Source: Blastomyces gilchristii SLH14081
Lineage: Eukaryota > Ascomycota > Eurotiomycetes > Onygenales > Ajellomycetaceae
Assembly (NCBI RefSeq): GCF_000003855.2
Contig: NW_003101652.1
Span: forward strand, 294,307-358,306
Length of the DNA: 64,000 nt
Direction of reading: 5' to 3'
In this document: positions 1-10,262 of the stretch, one piece after another
How positions within the stretch are numbered: the stretch's first letter is position 1
How the letters are laid out: every line of letters begins with the position of its first letter
Program-made: the position numbers and the translations under genes
The notes under the pieces: generated by a model
What the model saw: the letters and a program-made list of their open reading frames with translations, nothing else
What the model was told of the DNA's origin: nothing
Database searches by the model: none

Positions 1-1
1 T

Positions 2-424
2 CTGGGCCCGTTCCATGGTGGAGCTGCCTTTGCAGCGGGACTCGCGGGAAATTTTCGAGCCTTGGCTGAGCGCAATGATCGACCGGACTTCAAGGTCCGC
101 TTATATGAAACCCAGCTTCCGGGCATGCTGCAAGATTGCCGGCCAACATTGACACATGGGGACGTTCAGCAGAGTAACATTATGGTTGTCGAGTCGAGCC
201 GCCAGAGTGGCCAAGGAGATCGATCATTCGATGTGGTGCTTGTGGACTGGGAGAATGCAGGCTGGTGTCCTCATTTCTGGGAATTCTTTTGTGCATCGTC
301 GCTGTTTGATACGCGCTACTGGGAAGAGGAGTGGTGCTTGCGGGTCCAAGAGTTTCTGCCAGTGTCTCTCCCAGAGTTGGCGGTAATGCGCATGCTTAAC
401 GAAGACATGGGCCGAGGATACTAA
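2..424 (+). CDS. Aminoglycoside phosphotransferase (APH)-family protein, C-terminal part
   Basis: Frame 2 is open from the window edge to a TAA at 422-424, so only the last ~140 residues are present and the start lies outside. The sequence shows the APH/choline-kinase catalytic-loop motif LTHGDVQQSNIMV (H-G-D-x4-N) followed by the metal-binding VDWENAG, the usual order of the Brenner motif and DFG-like aspartate in PF01636 proteins. The region after it is rich in Trp and Phe (HFWEFF, YWEEEW), also usual for the fungal APH family. These proteins are typically predicted small-molecule kinases of unknown substrate, so no specific reaction can be assigned. No intron is seen in the visible part. 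Confidence 0.8.
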   Translation: MGPFHGGAAFAAGLAGNFRALAERNDRPDFKVRLYETQLPGMLQDCRPTLTHGDVQQSNIMVVESSRQSGQGDRSFDVVLVDWENAGWCPHFWEFFCASSLFDTRYWEEEWCLRVQEFLPVSLPELAVMRMLNEDMGRGY

Positions 425-2125
425 AATGACAATAATGACATAAAAATATACTCTCTCTACCTGGATGCTTTCTCGCAACCCCTATCTGCGTCGCCGCACT
501 CAACCTGTAATTCATTTAAAGTATGGACACGCTGCCGATCAATGCTGGAACTGTGTGCCCACCTAATTCGCCCATTCAGTACGCTTGAAGACGGGCCCAT
601 AGCGCTCCCGATTCTCCCCCGTCCAATGAAATTTTCAGCCACCCCCACAGTGCATTATATCAACCTTGCAATCCTCCTCGCGCAGAGATCCAAGCGGATG
701 AATAGATGTTTCAGTGACGGTTAGAAGCTTCCATCGATCCTCAGGGCTTCTGCGAGCGACGTTACGTTACTGTTTCCTACTTTTCCCAGTGGACCAGACA
801 AACCAACACGCAGCACGCAGTTTACCATTATCGGCCGACACCTGCCCCCCTAACTGTGCCTCCTTTGCGACAATGCTTTTGTAGCGGGGACTCTTGGTGT
901 ACTCGCGGTGCCCTTGTGTGCTGTGGGCCTAACTGATGGTCATTGTGGCCCTCAGGAGCGCCGAACGCCAGCCAAGGATGGAAATGGAAATAATAGATAG
1001 CACAACAAAGCGACGGTGCCCGTGGCTATATGTGTAAGTATACTCCTACTCGTGTGCAGTATAGCTCTATGATCAGGAGGCAAGTGACTGCATCGTATTG
1101 TATAGAAGCTAGGAACTTCCCCTGGGGGAGTGCATGTTCAAAATGGTGTGATTGGATGCCCATCTTCAACTATTGGCATATATCATGTATCTTAGTATTG
1201 GTACCGCCGGGTGGCTATCATAAGTTCTGCTTAGGTAAAGCTAGAAAATAGATAATGTATTCAAATAATCATAACAGGTTGATGCATGGACAGGAGAGGG
1301 GGATTTCCATGAAGTTTGTAGATTTAGTAGGGTACTTGACGTGTTAGGGTTTGAGATGGGAGTGGTTGGACATGTGGAGGACAGCAGTTTTCTGTAGGGA
1401 TAGAGCAAGAATATCCAATTGCTTTCTTTGAATCACATTCATAAAGAATGGTTATTTTATTCTCATCTATATTACTACTGTTCTTCTTGCCAATGGCCAA
1501 AGAGATAAGCGTTCCAGGAGCGCCAGCCACACCTCACTAGCCACAACTAACTACACCAACCAATAACTAACTCGTTACTCCGTACTAAAGATAATAATAA
1601 AAGTTACGACAACACCGCCAGCGGTGGGAACAACGACGGCATAACAGAAAAAGCAAATAAACATTCCAACCAACCGCTCAATTTATAACAGTCATCATCA
1701 TGAGCAATTGACCAAATTGATATGGCACTTGCCGATCTTATTCCAAAATCCTATCATATTTAAGCAAAGTAAATCCCCAGGTGAAGCCCTCACCCTAAGG
1801 ATAATTTAACTTCTATTTCTACCCCGGCTACCGCCATGAAACCCAATACTTAATTATTATTGTTGGTGCAGCAGTGTAGCAGTTATAAAAAAACAATTAC
1901 ACCTCCACAACCAGTGAACGACTCAAGTCTACAACAATTCGTCGTTCAAATTATTATTACAAGATACCTACGTACCTACCTCTCTGTCCTGTGTAAATAC
2001 GCCCTTCCACCATCCACGCGCTAGACAACCCTCCCTCCCCCCGCCAACCAACACATCCCTCTCCACCGCCCGCCCTCACTCTTGTCTCGTTCCCCGCTCA
2101 ATTCCCTTCCCACGCTCGTCGCCCG
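425..2125. other. Intergenic region, no gene recognised
   Basis: About 1.7 kb between the APH stop and the assembly gap. No reading frame here has recognisable protein similarity. One copy of the TACTCCGTA element (reverse complement of TACGGAGTA) lies at 1576-1584. The last ~200 bases before the gap are CT-rich (CCCTCC/CACC runs), which fits a promoter or 5' leader of the ERG8 gene on the other side of the gap. Confidence 0.6.
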
Positions 2126-2343
2126 NNNNNNNNNNNNNNNNNNNNNNNNNNNNNNNNNNNNNNNNNNNNNNNNNNNNNNNNNNNNNNNNNNNNNNNNNNN
2201 NNNNNNNNNNNNNNNNNNNNNNNNNNNNNNNNNNNNNNNNNNNNNNNNNNNNNNNNNNNNNNNNNNNNNNNNNNNNNNNNNNNNNNNNNNNNNNNNNNNN
2301 NNNNNNNNNNNNNNNNNNNNNNNNNNNNNNNNNNNNNNNNNNN
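2126..2343. other. Assembly gap (218 N)
   Basis: An uninterrupted run of 218 N. It sits about 130 bp before the predicted ERG8 start codon, so part of that promoter or 5' UTR is unknown. The flanking sequence is CT-rich on the left and the ERG8 coding start has an unusual residue and a nearby frame break, so local sequence quality is doubtful. Confidence 0.98.
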
Positions 2344-2476
2344 TTCAATGCCACTCTGGCTGCCGAACGTCGGCCCACCCATCGGCCGATGAACACCTTC
2401 CCAGCAGTATCCAATGCCCGCGCCTCATCCTCACCTATACTACGTTATGTAAATCGATTCATAAAAAAGAAAGTCC

Positions 2477-4442
2477 ATGCCCCATCACCCCGTCTCTGAA
2501 ACGGCAGTCTCCGCGCCGAGAAAGGTCCTGTTGACGGGTGGCTATCTCGTGCTCGATAGGGCGTATACGGGGACTGTGTTTGCGCTTAATGCGCGCATTC
2601 ATGTTGTTGTGCGGCAGCTGCGGAGGGAGAAGAGGAGGAGAGAAGAAGAGGGTAACGAGGGCGGCGAGGCGGGGTGATGAGGAAGAAGAAGGAAGAGGGG
2701 GAGGAGGAGGAGGGAGGGTGGAAGATGGTGCTGGGGAGGAGGGGAGAGGTGGGGATGGTAAGGGCGAAGACAAGGTGGAGGACGGCGGGGTAGGGAAGGG
2801 GCCTGGGGAGGGAGATGGGGATGCGGATGGAGGTAGGGGGGAGGAGGAGGAGGTTATTGTGGTTAAGTCGCCGCAGTTTGTGGATGCGGTGTGGGAGTAT
2901 GGGGTTAGGAGGGAGCCTGATGGGGGTGGGGTGAGGGTTGTGCAAAAGGGGGACTGGTGAGTTGTGTCCTTTTTCTTCTCTTCCACTTTCTTTCTCTTCT
3001 CTTCCACTTTCTTTCTTTCAATTGGGGTTTTGACGTTTGTTGGGATTTCCTTGTTTACTATTTTCGGTTGATTAAATGCATTTTATCTGCTTGATAGGGG
3101 TATACGGGGGAAAGGATGTCTGGGACCGTTTTTTGAAGCAGTCCGAGACCCCCCCACCATGACTACCCAACTTTATAATCAGCGGCCATAAACAGCATAA
3201 GACACTAACTAAATACTCTGTAGCCCGCGGAATCCATTCGTCGAAACATCTCTAAACTACGCCTTAACATACATAAGCTATGTCGCCGCCTCCAAACTCT
3301 TCGGCTCCCTCTCCATCACCATCCTCGCAGATAATGACTACTACTCCCAAACCTCAATATCACAGGCAGCAGGCGCGAACAGGGGAACGCGCTTCGTGAA
3401 CTTTGGCGTAAAGTTGCACGAGGCACACAAGACCGGTCTGGGATCATCCGCGGCCCTCGTCACAGCCCTTGTCTCCGCAATGGTCATCCACCGCACTGTC
3501 CAACCAGAGGAACTACCTACAGTGCGAGATAAGCTACATAACCTCGCCCAGGCCGCCCACTGCGCGGCACAAGGGAAAGTCGGTTCGGGCTTCGACGTTG
3601 GCGCCGCAGTGTACGGCTCTTGTCTCTATCGGCGCTTCTCCCCTGCCGTACTTGGAAGTTTAGGAGACGTCGGGTCCCCGCAGTTTGAAGAGCGGCTGTT
3701 CGCTGTTGTCGAGGATCTCAACACAGAGCACCCATGGGACACAGAGTGTGTTGATTTTGGCACCAAGCTACCGCGGGGCATGCAGATGGTGCTATGCGAT
3801 GTGGACTGCGGATCGCAAACTCCAGGGATGGTGAAGAAGGTGCTTCAATGGCGCGAGGAGAACAGGGAAGAGGCAAACGCGCTCTGGGCGGAGTTGCAGC
3901 AAAACAATGAGAAACTGCGTTTGTTGTTGAAAGACCTACTCTACCACACTAACAGTACCAGCCGTACCACGACCGCTGTCTCCTCATCACCATCATCAGC
4001 ATCCGCAGGAAATAGTACCAATATCAGTAGCATTAACGATGACGACGACGACGACGACGACGACAACGACGGCAACAACTTCGACGCCGTCAGCAGGCTC
4101 ATCTCGCGCTCTCGCGCGCTGCTGCGCACCATGACGCAGAAAAGCGCCGTCCCCATCGAACCCAGGGTGCAGACGGAGCTGCTGGATAGGTTATCAGCGG
4201 AGGTGGAGGGGGTGATTGGCGGCGTGGTGCCCGGCGCTGGCGGGTATGATGCCATAGCATTACTGGTACGGGACGATGCGGCGGTTGTGGACAGGCTGCG
4301 CGGGTTCCTGCGGACGTGGAAGAGTTCTGTTGAGGATGATTTTGGGGGCAAGATTGAGAGGGTGAGGTTGTTAGGTGTGGCGCATGGGTCTGAAGGGCTG
4401 AGGAATGAGATACCGGCGCAGTATTCTGGGTGGATGTCATGA
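2477..4442 (+). CDS. ERG8: Phosphomevalonate kinase, with apparent frameshift
   Basis: GHMP-family kinase converting mevalonate-5-phosphate to the diphosphate in the mevalonate/ergosterol pathway. Exon 1 (2477-2956) starts MPHHPVSET and carries the first motif KVLLTGGYLVLD. Exon 2 (3224-4442) carries the ATP loop KTGLGSSAALVTALV and the C-terminal GHMP motif VPGAGGYDAIALL. The intron 2957-3223 has a GTGAGT donor, a CACTAACTAA branch region and a TAG acceptor, and joins KGD to CPRNPFVETS in frame. Exon 1 cannot be read in one frame: residues from ATG to about 2600 are in frame 2, while SPQFVDAVWEYGV before the donor is in frame 0. The two exons total 1699 nt, one more than a multiple of 3. The switch falls in a GA-rich block (2630-2850) coding Glu/Gly low complexity. 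Exon 2 also has a nine-Asp run near 4037-4063. The family call is secure; the exact exon 1 model is not. Confidence 0.88.
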
Positions 4443-4793
4443 TTAAAGTAGTTTTTTCTACTTTACAATCTTCCGCATTGCTCGCTTTGATATCTGAGTG
4501 TGTTGCTATCTTCTTTTCCTTCGGAATTAGTTTAGTGATATATTCTGGTTGGTTCGGTTTCTATTCAAATTATCTAATCCCCTTCCATGCGAATTTCGAT
4601 ATTGGTTTTTTGCCCACTGCCGCAAGGTTTTATTCACTCTGACTTTTGCAAGCCTGGGGTTCTGGTTTGGATGTCCTCTCTCCCGTTTGCCATAACGATC
4701 ATATGTTGTTCGTTTGCTTTCCAAATATATCCAGCATGGCACTGCATGAAGATCCTGTTTAACAATTTTGTTAGTTTCTCTAATTTCTCATCG

Positions 4794-4795
<2 letters not shown>

Positions 4796-4826
<31 letters not shown>
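4796..4826 (+). repeat. Homopolymer T run (31 nt)
   Basis: Thirty-one consecutive T, about 350 bp downstream of the ERG8 stop codon. Its length may vary by polymerase slippage or be a sequencing artefact. Confidence 0.95.
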
Positions 4827-5317
4827 CCAATAAATTCCGGTTCCTTCACTAATAATAATCACCATCAGACTTATTGCGCGTAATCTTCGGCAGCTATAAC
4901 TAGTGGGTCGTCAGTCAAGTTGATCACTCTAATGGCGCCGACACCAACGCCGACGATGATCTGATAAGTCCGGCATCTGGGTTTTTCCAGACCCCTCATT
5001 CCCGATTGGAGTCGCTCCTCTTCTTACGAAGCTATGAGATCACTTTTTGTTTTGTTTTCTTTCTTTCTTTCTTTTGGCTAGGGAGCACGAAACAATCGAG
5101 GACGGAGGAGACAACCTTAAAACCAAATTCCTATAATAATGTAAGTCGGGTGTAACAGAATCTACCAAGGAATGCGTTGCGTTGTTTGTCTAATTGAACT
5201 GGCTTGGCATGCGGCTATGAGGGGGCAAGATCATCTGACTTGAGATGGTCCCCTTAAAAGTTAACGGCCCAGGGATCGATGGGGGGATCGACGGGAGTTT
5301 TCTTTTCTTTTTCCTTT

Positions 5318-5392
5318 TTTTCTATTTTTATTTTTATTTTATTTTTATTTTTATTTTTATTTTTATTTTATCTTAATTTTAATTTTAATTTT
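5318..5392 (+). repeat. TTTTTA-type microsatellite
   Basis: Imperfect tandem TTTTTA/TTTTA units that drift to TTTTAA at the 3' end. It lies in the upstream region of the UBL gene. Confidence 0.85.
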
Positions 5393-6371
5393 TTGCCTTT
5401 TTGTGAAAACGTAAAAGAGATGAGGCGGAGGATCATAATTATTATTTGCATGTTCGAGGTCGGACGGATGGCTATCCTGTCGCTGCCCGGGTTTAGGTAA
5501 AAGGATTAAACTAAAATAGTAGCACGAGTTCATGGGCCCTAGTTTAAACGAGGGGTTTAACTAGAGAATAGCAGATATCGGGGGGGAGGGTAGCTTGTGG
5601 GGGGGGGCCACTGGGGAGGGGAGGGGTTAGGTTAGGGCATGCCTATTATTGCCAAACAAATAGGGTTCCTTCTAGACCGTCTGCCCCCTCGCCTAAGTCG
5701 CCTCTGCCTCGACTTTGCCCCTGCCCAGCGCCGAGAGTTTGGGTGCCCGCCCACCTGGGCCCACTCGCTGCCACTGCCAAGTGGTGCCAACCAACTATTA
5801 TTGCCCACTAGGTTAAACTTAAGGTGAACTAACTAATACCCGTCTCTGCCCAGCCACTGCACATGTGCGACGACGTCTCCTCCTTCCCCCCATCCCATCC
5901 CATTCCCATCCCATCCCATCTTCTGTTTCGCCCGCTGCCACCTCTTCCACCTCTTCCACCGCCAACCAACATCCAGCAAACCCGCAACCTCCAACCCCCC
6001 AGCCCAGTCGACTGAGCCAACCGAGTTGACTGTCTTGAGCCAGAACCAGCTCCGCATCCTTGTACTCTCCTCTGCTCTCCCTACTCTTATTTTCCACCTT
6101 GTCCTTCACATCTCGCCGTCCAACTACTTACTCCATCGCTCGTCTGTCATGTTCTCTCCTCCATTCGCCGGCTGCTTGCTCTGAGGGAATAATATATCTG
6201 TCCAACTTCTCTCTTTCGCCGTCGTTTCCCGGCCCTGTCAATCGTTACATCAGCCTTCAAATTCCCTTCTCTGGATCGTATACATTTCCATCTGGAATCC
6301 ACGCATTACATCAAGCGTGATTCCATTGGTCGTTCAACCAATCTTGCGGAGTCTAGTGCCCTCCCTCGATC

Positions 6372-7575
6372 ATGGCGTCAAGTACCGTCACTCCCGTCCC
6401 CGATCTGAATTATCAATCCCAGCCAGAACTTGCGGAGAAAACAGAGACGCCGCTTGTTCTGCCGGAATCAGACGCACCATCCACACGACAGGATCCCCCT
6501 GACTCGACAGTGGTGACTTCACCAGACCCCATCACCATAACTACAGTAGCAGATTCAACGCCTCCTTCCGCTGCCACGATAGAGCCAACAGAGTCAACAG
6601 AGCTTGCAGAGCCTGCAGAGCCTTCAGATCCCCCAGACACGAACACGACGATAGGAGAAAATACACCCCCTTCATTGGCATCTCAGCCCCAGGATGCCGC
6701 TGCACCTGAACCCGCTCCGACCGCTGCCTCCAACATAGAACCTCCGCAACAACAAACACAGTCCGCCGCTCACTCTACCAGCGAAACTGAGGAAACCAAA
6801 CAATGTGACCCTGCCATTGGCCCGTCGTCAGAACTCCCAAGCCCAACGAGTAAAGAAATGGAGGATTCCGGGATGGTGTTGAACATCGACCTTCTTCTGA
6901 TAACTGGAGCGAGACATCCATTCAGGATTGACGGGAAGTACTTGCGAAAACGACAGGTAGATGTGCCGGATTTCAACCCATATGCGATGAGCGTATATAC
7001 TCTGAAGGAGCTGATATGGAGGGAGTGGAGATCAGGTATGCCTCGCTCTTTCATCTCTTTTTCTTTTTATATCAGGCCTTGTCCAATAGGAGCACGCGAC
7101 AGCCTTCTATTCTACCCAACCTTTTTTTTTTTTTTTTTTTTTTTGTGCGTATCACATTTGTTCTGGGAATAAGAACTAACAAACGATATTTGTTAATTGT
7201 AGAGTGGGAGCCTCGACCTTCTTCCCCAAGTTCTATACGTCTAATCTCATTTGGAAAACTATTAGCGGACAACGCTCAGCTGTCCGGTATGTTACTACTT
7301 CCTCATATTTCATACAAAGCCCCAGCCTTGACTTGCGTTCTATTGGATGCTACCGCCCCACACAAAAATTCACCCCCCTAAAGCAAAAGCGTTCCATTTT
7401 CGCTCATTATGCCACAGATTTGAGATTAAACCAAAACGCTCCCAACGTCATCCACATGACCATAAAACCGCAAGAAGTTGTCGACGACGAAGATACCAAG
7501 GCTGCCCGGTCTACGTCCGCACGGGAACGGGATGGCGGTGACCGTAGCCCCCGATGCCGATGTGTAATCTTGTAG
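6372..7575 (+). CDS. Membrane-anchored ubiquitin-fold protein (UBL3/MUB-like)
   Basis: Predicted exons 6372-7035, 7203-7286 and 7418-7575 give 301 residues. Residues 1 to ~165 are Pro/Thr/Ser/Glu-rich and probably disordered. From ~168 a ubiquitin-like fold begins (MVLNIDLLLITGARHPFRI), continuing through RLISFGKLLADNAQLS and NVIHMTIKPQEVV. The protein ends in CRCVIL, a CAAX box whose final Leu predicts geranylgeranylation; UBL3/MUB proteins end the same way and are tethered to membranes rather than conjugated like ubiquitin. Both intron junctions (donors GTATGC and GTATGT, acceptors TAG and CAG) split a codon after its first base and restore the frame to give REWRSEWEPRPSS and AQLSDLRLNQN. 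Intron 1 contains a 23-T run. The domain and tail are clear; the function in fungi is inferred from plant and animal family members. Confidence 0.88.
7122..7144 (+). repeat. Homopolymer T run (23 nt) inside intron 1 of the UBL gene
   Basis: Twenty-three T lie within the 167-bp intron 7036-7202, about 58 nt before the acceptor. It is on the sense strand and could act as a polypyrimidine tract. Confidence 0.93.
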
Positions 7576-8096
7576 GCTGTGCGTGGCTGTGCTCTTCTGC
7601 CTCGCGCGGCAAGGGGGGGTGTTTTAATGCTTCAGAGACGGAAGCAAAAAATGAAAACCCGACACCGCTTGAATAGGCCTTGCCTCCTCTTCTCTGCAGT
7701 ATTCATATTGCATTCCACCCACCTATCTTTCCGATATTTAGTGCACCCATGCACTAAACCACCTGTCTGGGAGGGAGCCTATCCGCCTATTTCTCGTTAT
7801 CACTGTGCTGCATGCCCTCATCCAGTTCATATGGTCGACTAGGCTTCTTCCTTTATCCTGTCACTCGACAGTATCCCCCCCGCTTGATTATTGTTGGTAA
7901 GGGTGTTCTCCATTGCAGTAAATATACCTCAACTGCAATTTCATTCAACACACCTTAAAGCCATCTTGCAGTTGGATTTCTGCTCCAAATCCACCCCCCA
8001 TCCTCTCTCCTCATGAGTTGCACCTAAGCGCTTTCTTTCTCGATTATTTTCCTTCGACATTTGACATGTCTCTTTTTCTCATTCTAATTCCCATAT

Positions 8097-8216
8097 TTCT
8101 TTTTCTTTTTCTTTTTTCTTTTTTCTTTTTCTTTTTTCTTTTTTCTTTTTCTTTTTTCTTTTTTCTTTTTCTTTTTTCTTTTTTCTTTTTCTTTTTCTCT
8201 TTTCTTTTCTTTTCTT
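8097..8216 (+). repeat. CTTTTT/CTTTTTT microsatellite
   Basis: About 120 bp of near-perfect C(T)5-6 units, ending in a CTTTT-type variant. It is pure pyrimidine on this strand, so it is a candidate for length polymorphism. Confidence 0.92.
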
Positions 8217-8687
8217 TAATAGAAATTACCCACTTTGTCAACAGCCCTTTTTGCTTACTTCTTGGTTATGAATACACTGCTTCCTTTCCGCTTCCTTTCT
8301 TTGTCGTTTTCTTTTTCTTTTTCTTTTTTCTCCAAAGCATGCACGGCAGGTGTAGGGGTTGGTTTTTATCTTGTTTTTCCTTTCCTTTAGCTCCATTTTG
8401 TTCCCCCCATTTGTCTTCCTCGTTTGCTACCGACTTTTATAAAGATCGTTACGGTAAGAGTTTGAGTAAACGGAGCATTTTGTTTCCCATTCCCTTCACG
8501 ATTTATTTTGTGTACCATTTTGTATTTTTCCCACTTTTTATTTCTCCTTTTTGCAGTGTCTCCTTTTATACACGTCTTTGTAGTAGTATTTTTTGTTTTG
8601 CTTGCGCTTTGCCGTCATCATTGTCATTGTCATTAGCCTCGCGATTACTATTACTCTCATTATTAATACTACGACTGCGGCCTAGTG

Positions 8688-8712
8688 ATATATATATGTA
8701 TATATATATATT
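8688..8712. repeat. TA dinucleotide repeat
   Basis: Alternating TA with one TG interruption (ATATATATGTATATATATAT). A short AT-rich element with no gene attached. Confidence 0.8.
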
Positions 8713-10262
8713 TTGAGAGGGTTGGCTAAGTTTTCTTTCTTTTCCATCCTTGGGGAATTCTCTTGTGCCCTTCCGCCGCTTTCTGCTTCTTTACCCTCTA
8801 AAAGGGAAACTAGTCTCTTTTTCGCAACTGCTCTTACACGCATGGCGCATGAGATTAGGATGTGGCATTGTTCCAATTATCTATACATGTACATAGCGCG
8901 CGTATGAATCCCCACCCCCCAGGTATATAAATGGATACTTTTCGCTATTCAAGTTGTGGGTATACATATACGTTGCGTGTAGGTCTTCTGCATAACTTTT
9001 ATACGTATACGTCGCCGTGATGGCCTCGTGGCCGGTCACTTGTATACTTATCCAAGGCCGTTCGAAAGGGACAGAGGGGAGAACCCGCGGGATGGGGAGG
9101 GTTGGGGCTGAGCTGAGCTGAGGCTGGGGGTTGTTGGGCTTTTGTTATTTATCATACTAGTAACGGATCGAACGGCAAACCTTGCAACAAGCAAGCTCGC
9201 CGCCCTCCCCCTTCCTTCCGTGCAGACGGTCAATGAAGTAAGTAGAGTTAGCTTCCACCATTCCATGGGGTATTGGGTACAAAATATACAGACAGAAATG
9301 AAAACCCGTTGCCAATCCCATGATGTGATCGACAGGTTTGCCGTCGTGGTGATGTGGTTGGTGGTGAAGTGAAATTCAAACCCTATTATGTATGAAAAAC
9401 ACAAAGAGTTGCAAGGATAGGAGAAATCACCAGGTAGGTCTCCTCCATATGATACTCGGACTATAGAGAATCAGACGGGAACAAGATGCAAAAACTGGCC
9501 GCACGAGCCTTCTCATAGATCCTATGTACGGAATACTGAGTACAGAAGTTATCGATCTCACGCCTCCGCATGTTTTAGATATTTTAGATATAGATACAGA
9601 TATGAAGCAATATCGAGCTTTATCAGAAATGTCAAAAAATTAAATTAAAATTAAAATTAAAAATAAAAATAGATTGTCTATACTGTCCCATCCTTGGAAC
9701 CCACAGAAAGTCTACTCTGATGTTACCCTCGGATGCTGCCACTAAGTTTATGGGGGAGGGCGTAAAAGGATGGAGTTTTTGAGTAATAGGTATGGCCCGT
9801 GGGAAGAAGATATCACGGTGTCGTATAGTTTTGCTCTAATGGTCGATGAGACCAATCAATACCATGGGCTGGAAAGCACCAATATTGGAGCAGAGTTGGC
9901 TATTAAGAACACAGATGGGATGTATCAGGAGAGGAGTGCCTAGCTCCGCGAGGTATCTATTGATTTACCCGAGCACCCAAAATAAGTTATTAATTCGGAT
10001 TTTATTCGTGGAAGACGGCACGAAAGTCGAAAACCATTTCGCTATTCTAGATCGAGACAGGGCGTTACATCAAAAGAAGGGGAAAAAAGAGAAAGAGAAA
10101 AGGGGAAGTCGGAGAGCAACTCTCTATTGGAGGTGGTTAAATGTTTTTAAAAAAGCTGCGAATATAACGTAACATAAATGCCTGTTGGGCGGCAAGAAAA
10201 ATAGGAAAACAATAGAAAGCAGAGCTGGACCGGATAGCGTTCACTGATTGAACCAGGGATTT

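Larger units (their letters stand above)
4443..6371. other. Intergenic region with simple repeats and G-rich tract
   Basis: About 1.9 kb between the ERG8 stop and the UBL start. No protein-coding gene is recognised. It holds a 31-T run at 4796-4826, a TTTTTA-type repeat at about 5318-5392, a strongly G-rich stretch at 5579-5637, and a long C/T-rich leader (5830-6370) just before the downstream ATG, typical of a fungal 5' UTR. Confidence 0.6.
7576..10262. other. Long intergenic region, no gene recognised
   Basis: About 2.7 kb between the UBL stop and the UMP1 stop (convergent ends). Open frames here, including a 232-residue Phe/Ser-rich frame at 8018-8716, are translations of T-rich repeats and lack protein similarity. 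Contents are the CTTTTT microsatellite (8097-8216), a TA repeat (8688-8712) and AT-rich AAATTA-like sequence near 9640-9672. Confidence 0.6.

Noticed and set aside
2586..2945. Possible purine-rich intron to fix the ERG8 frame
   Set aside because: Donors such as GTAACG (about 2652) exist, but there is no polypyrimidine tract or branch point, so I treat it as a frameshift rather than an intron.
2459..3007. 182-residue minus-strand Pro/Ser-rich frame
   Set aside because: Antisense to the GA-rich block of ERG8 exon 1; low complexity.
8018..8716. 232-residue plus-strand open frame
   Set aside because: It is Phe/Ser/Leu low complexity produced by the CTTTTT repeat and T-rich flanks, with no domain.
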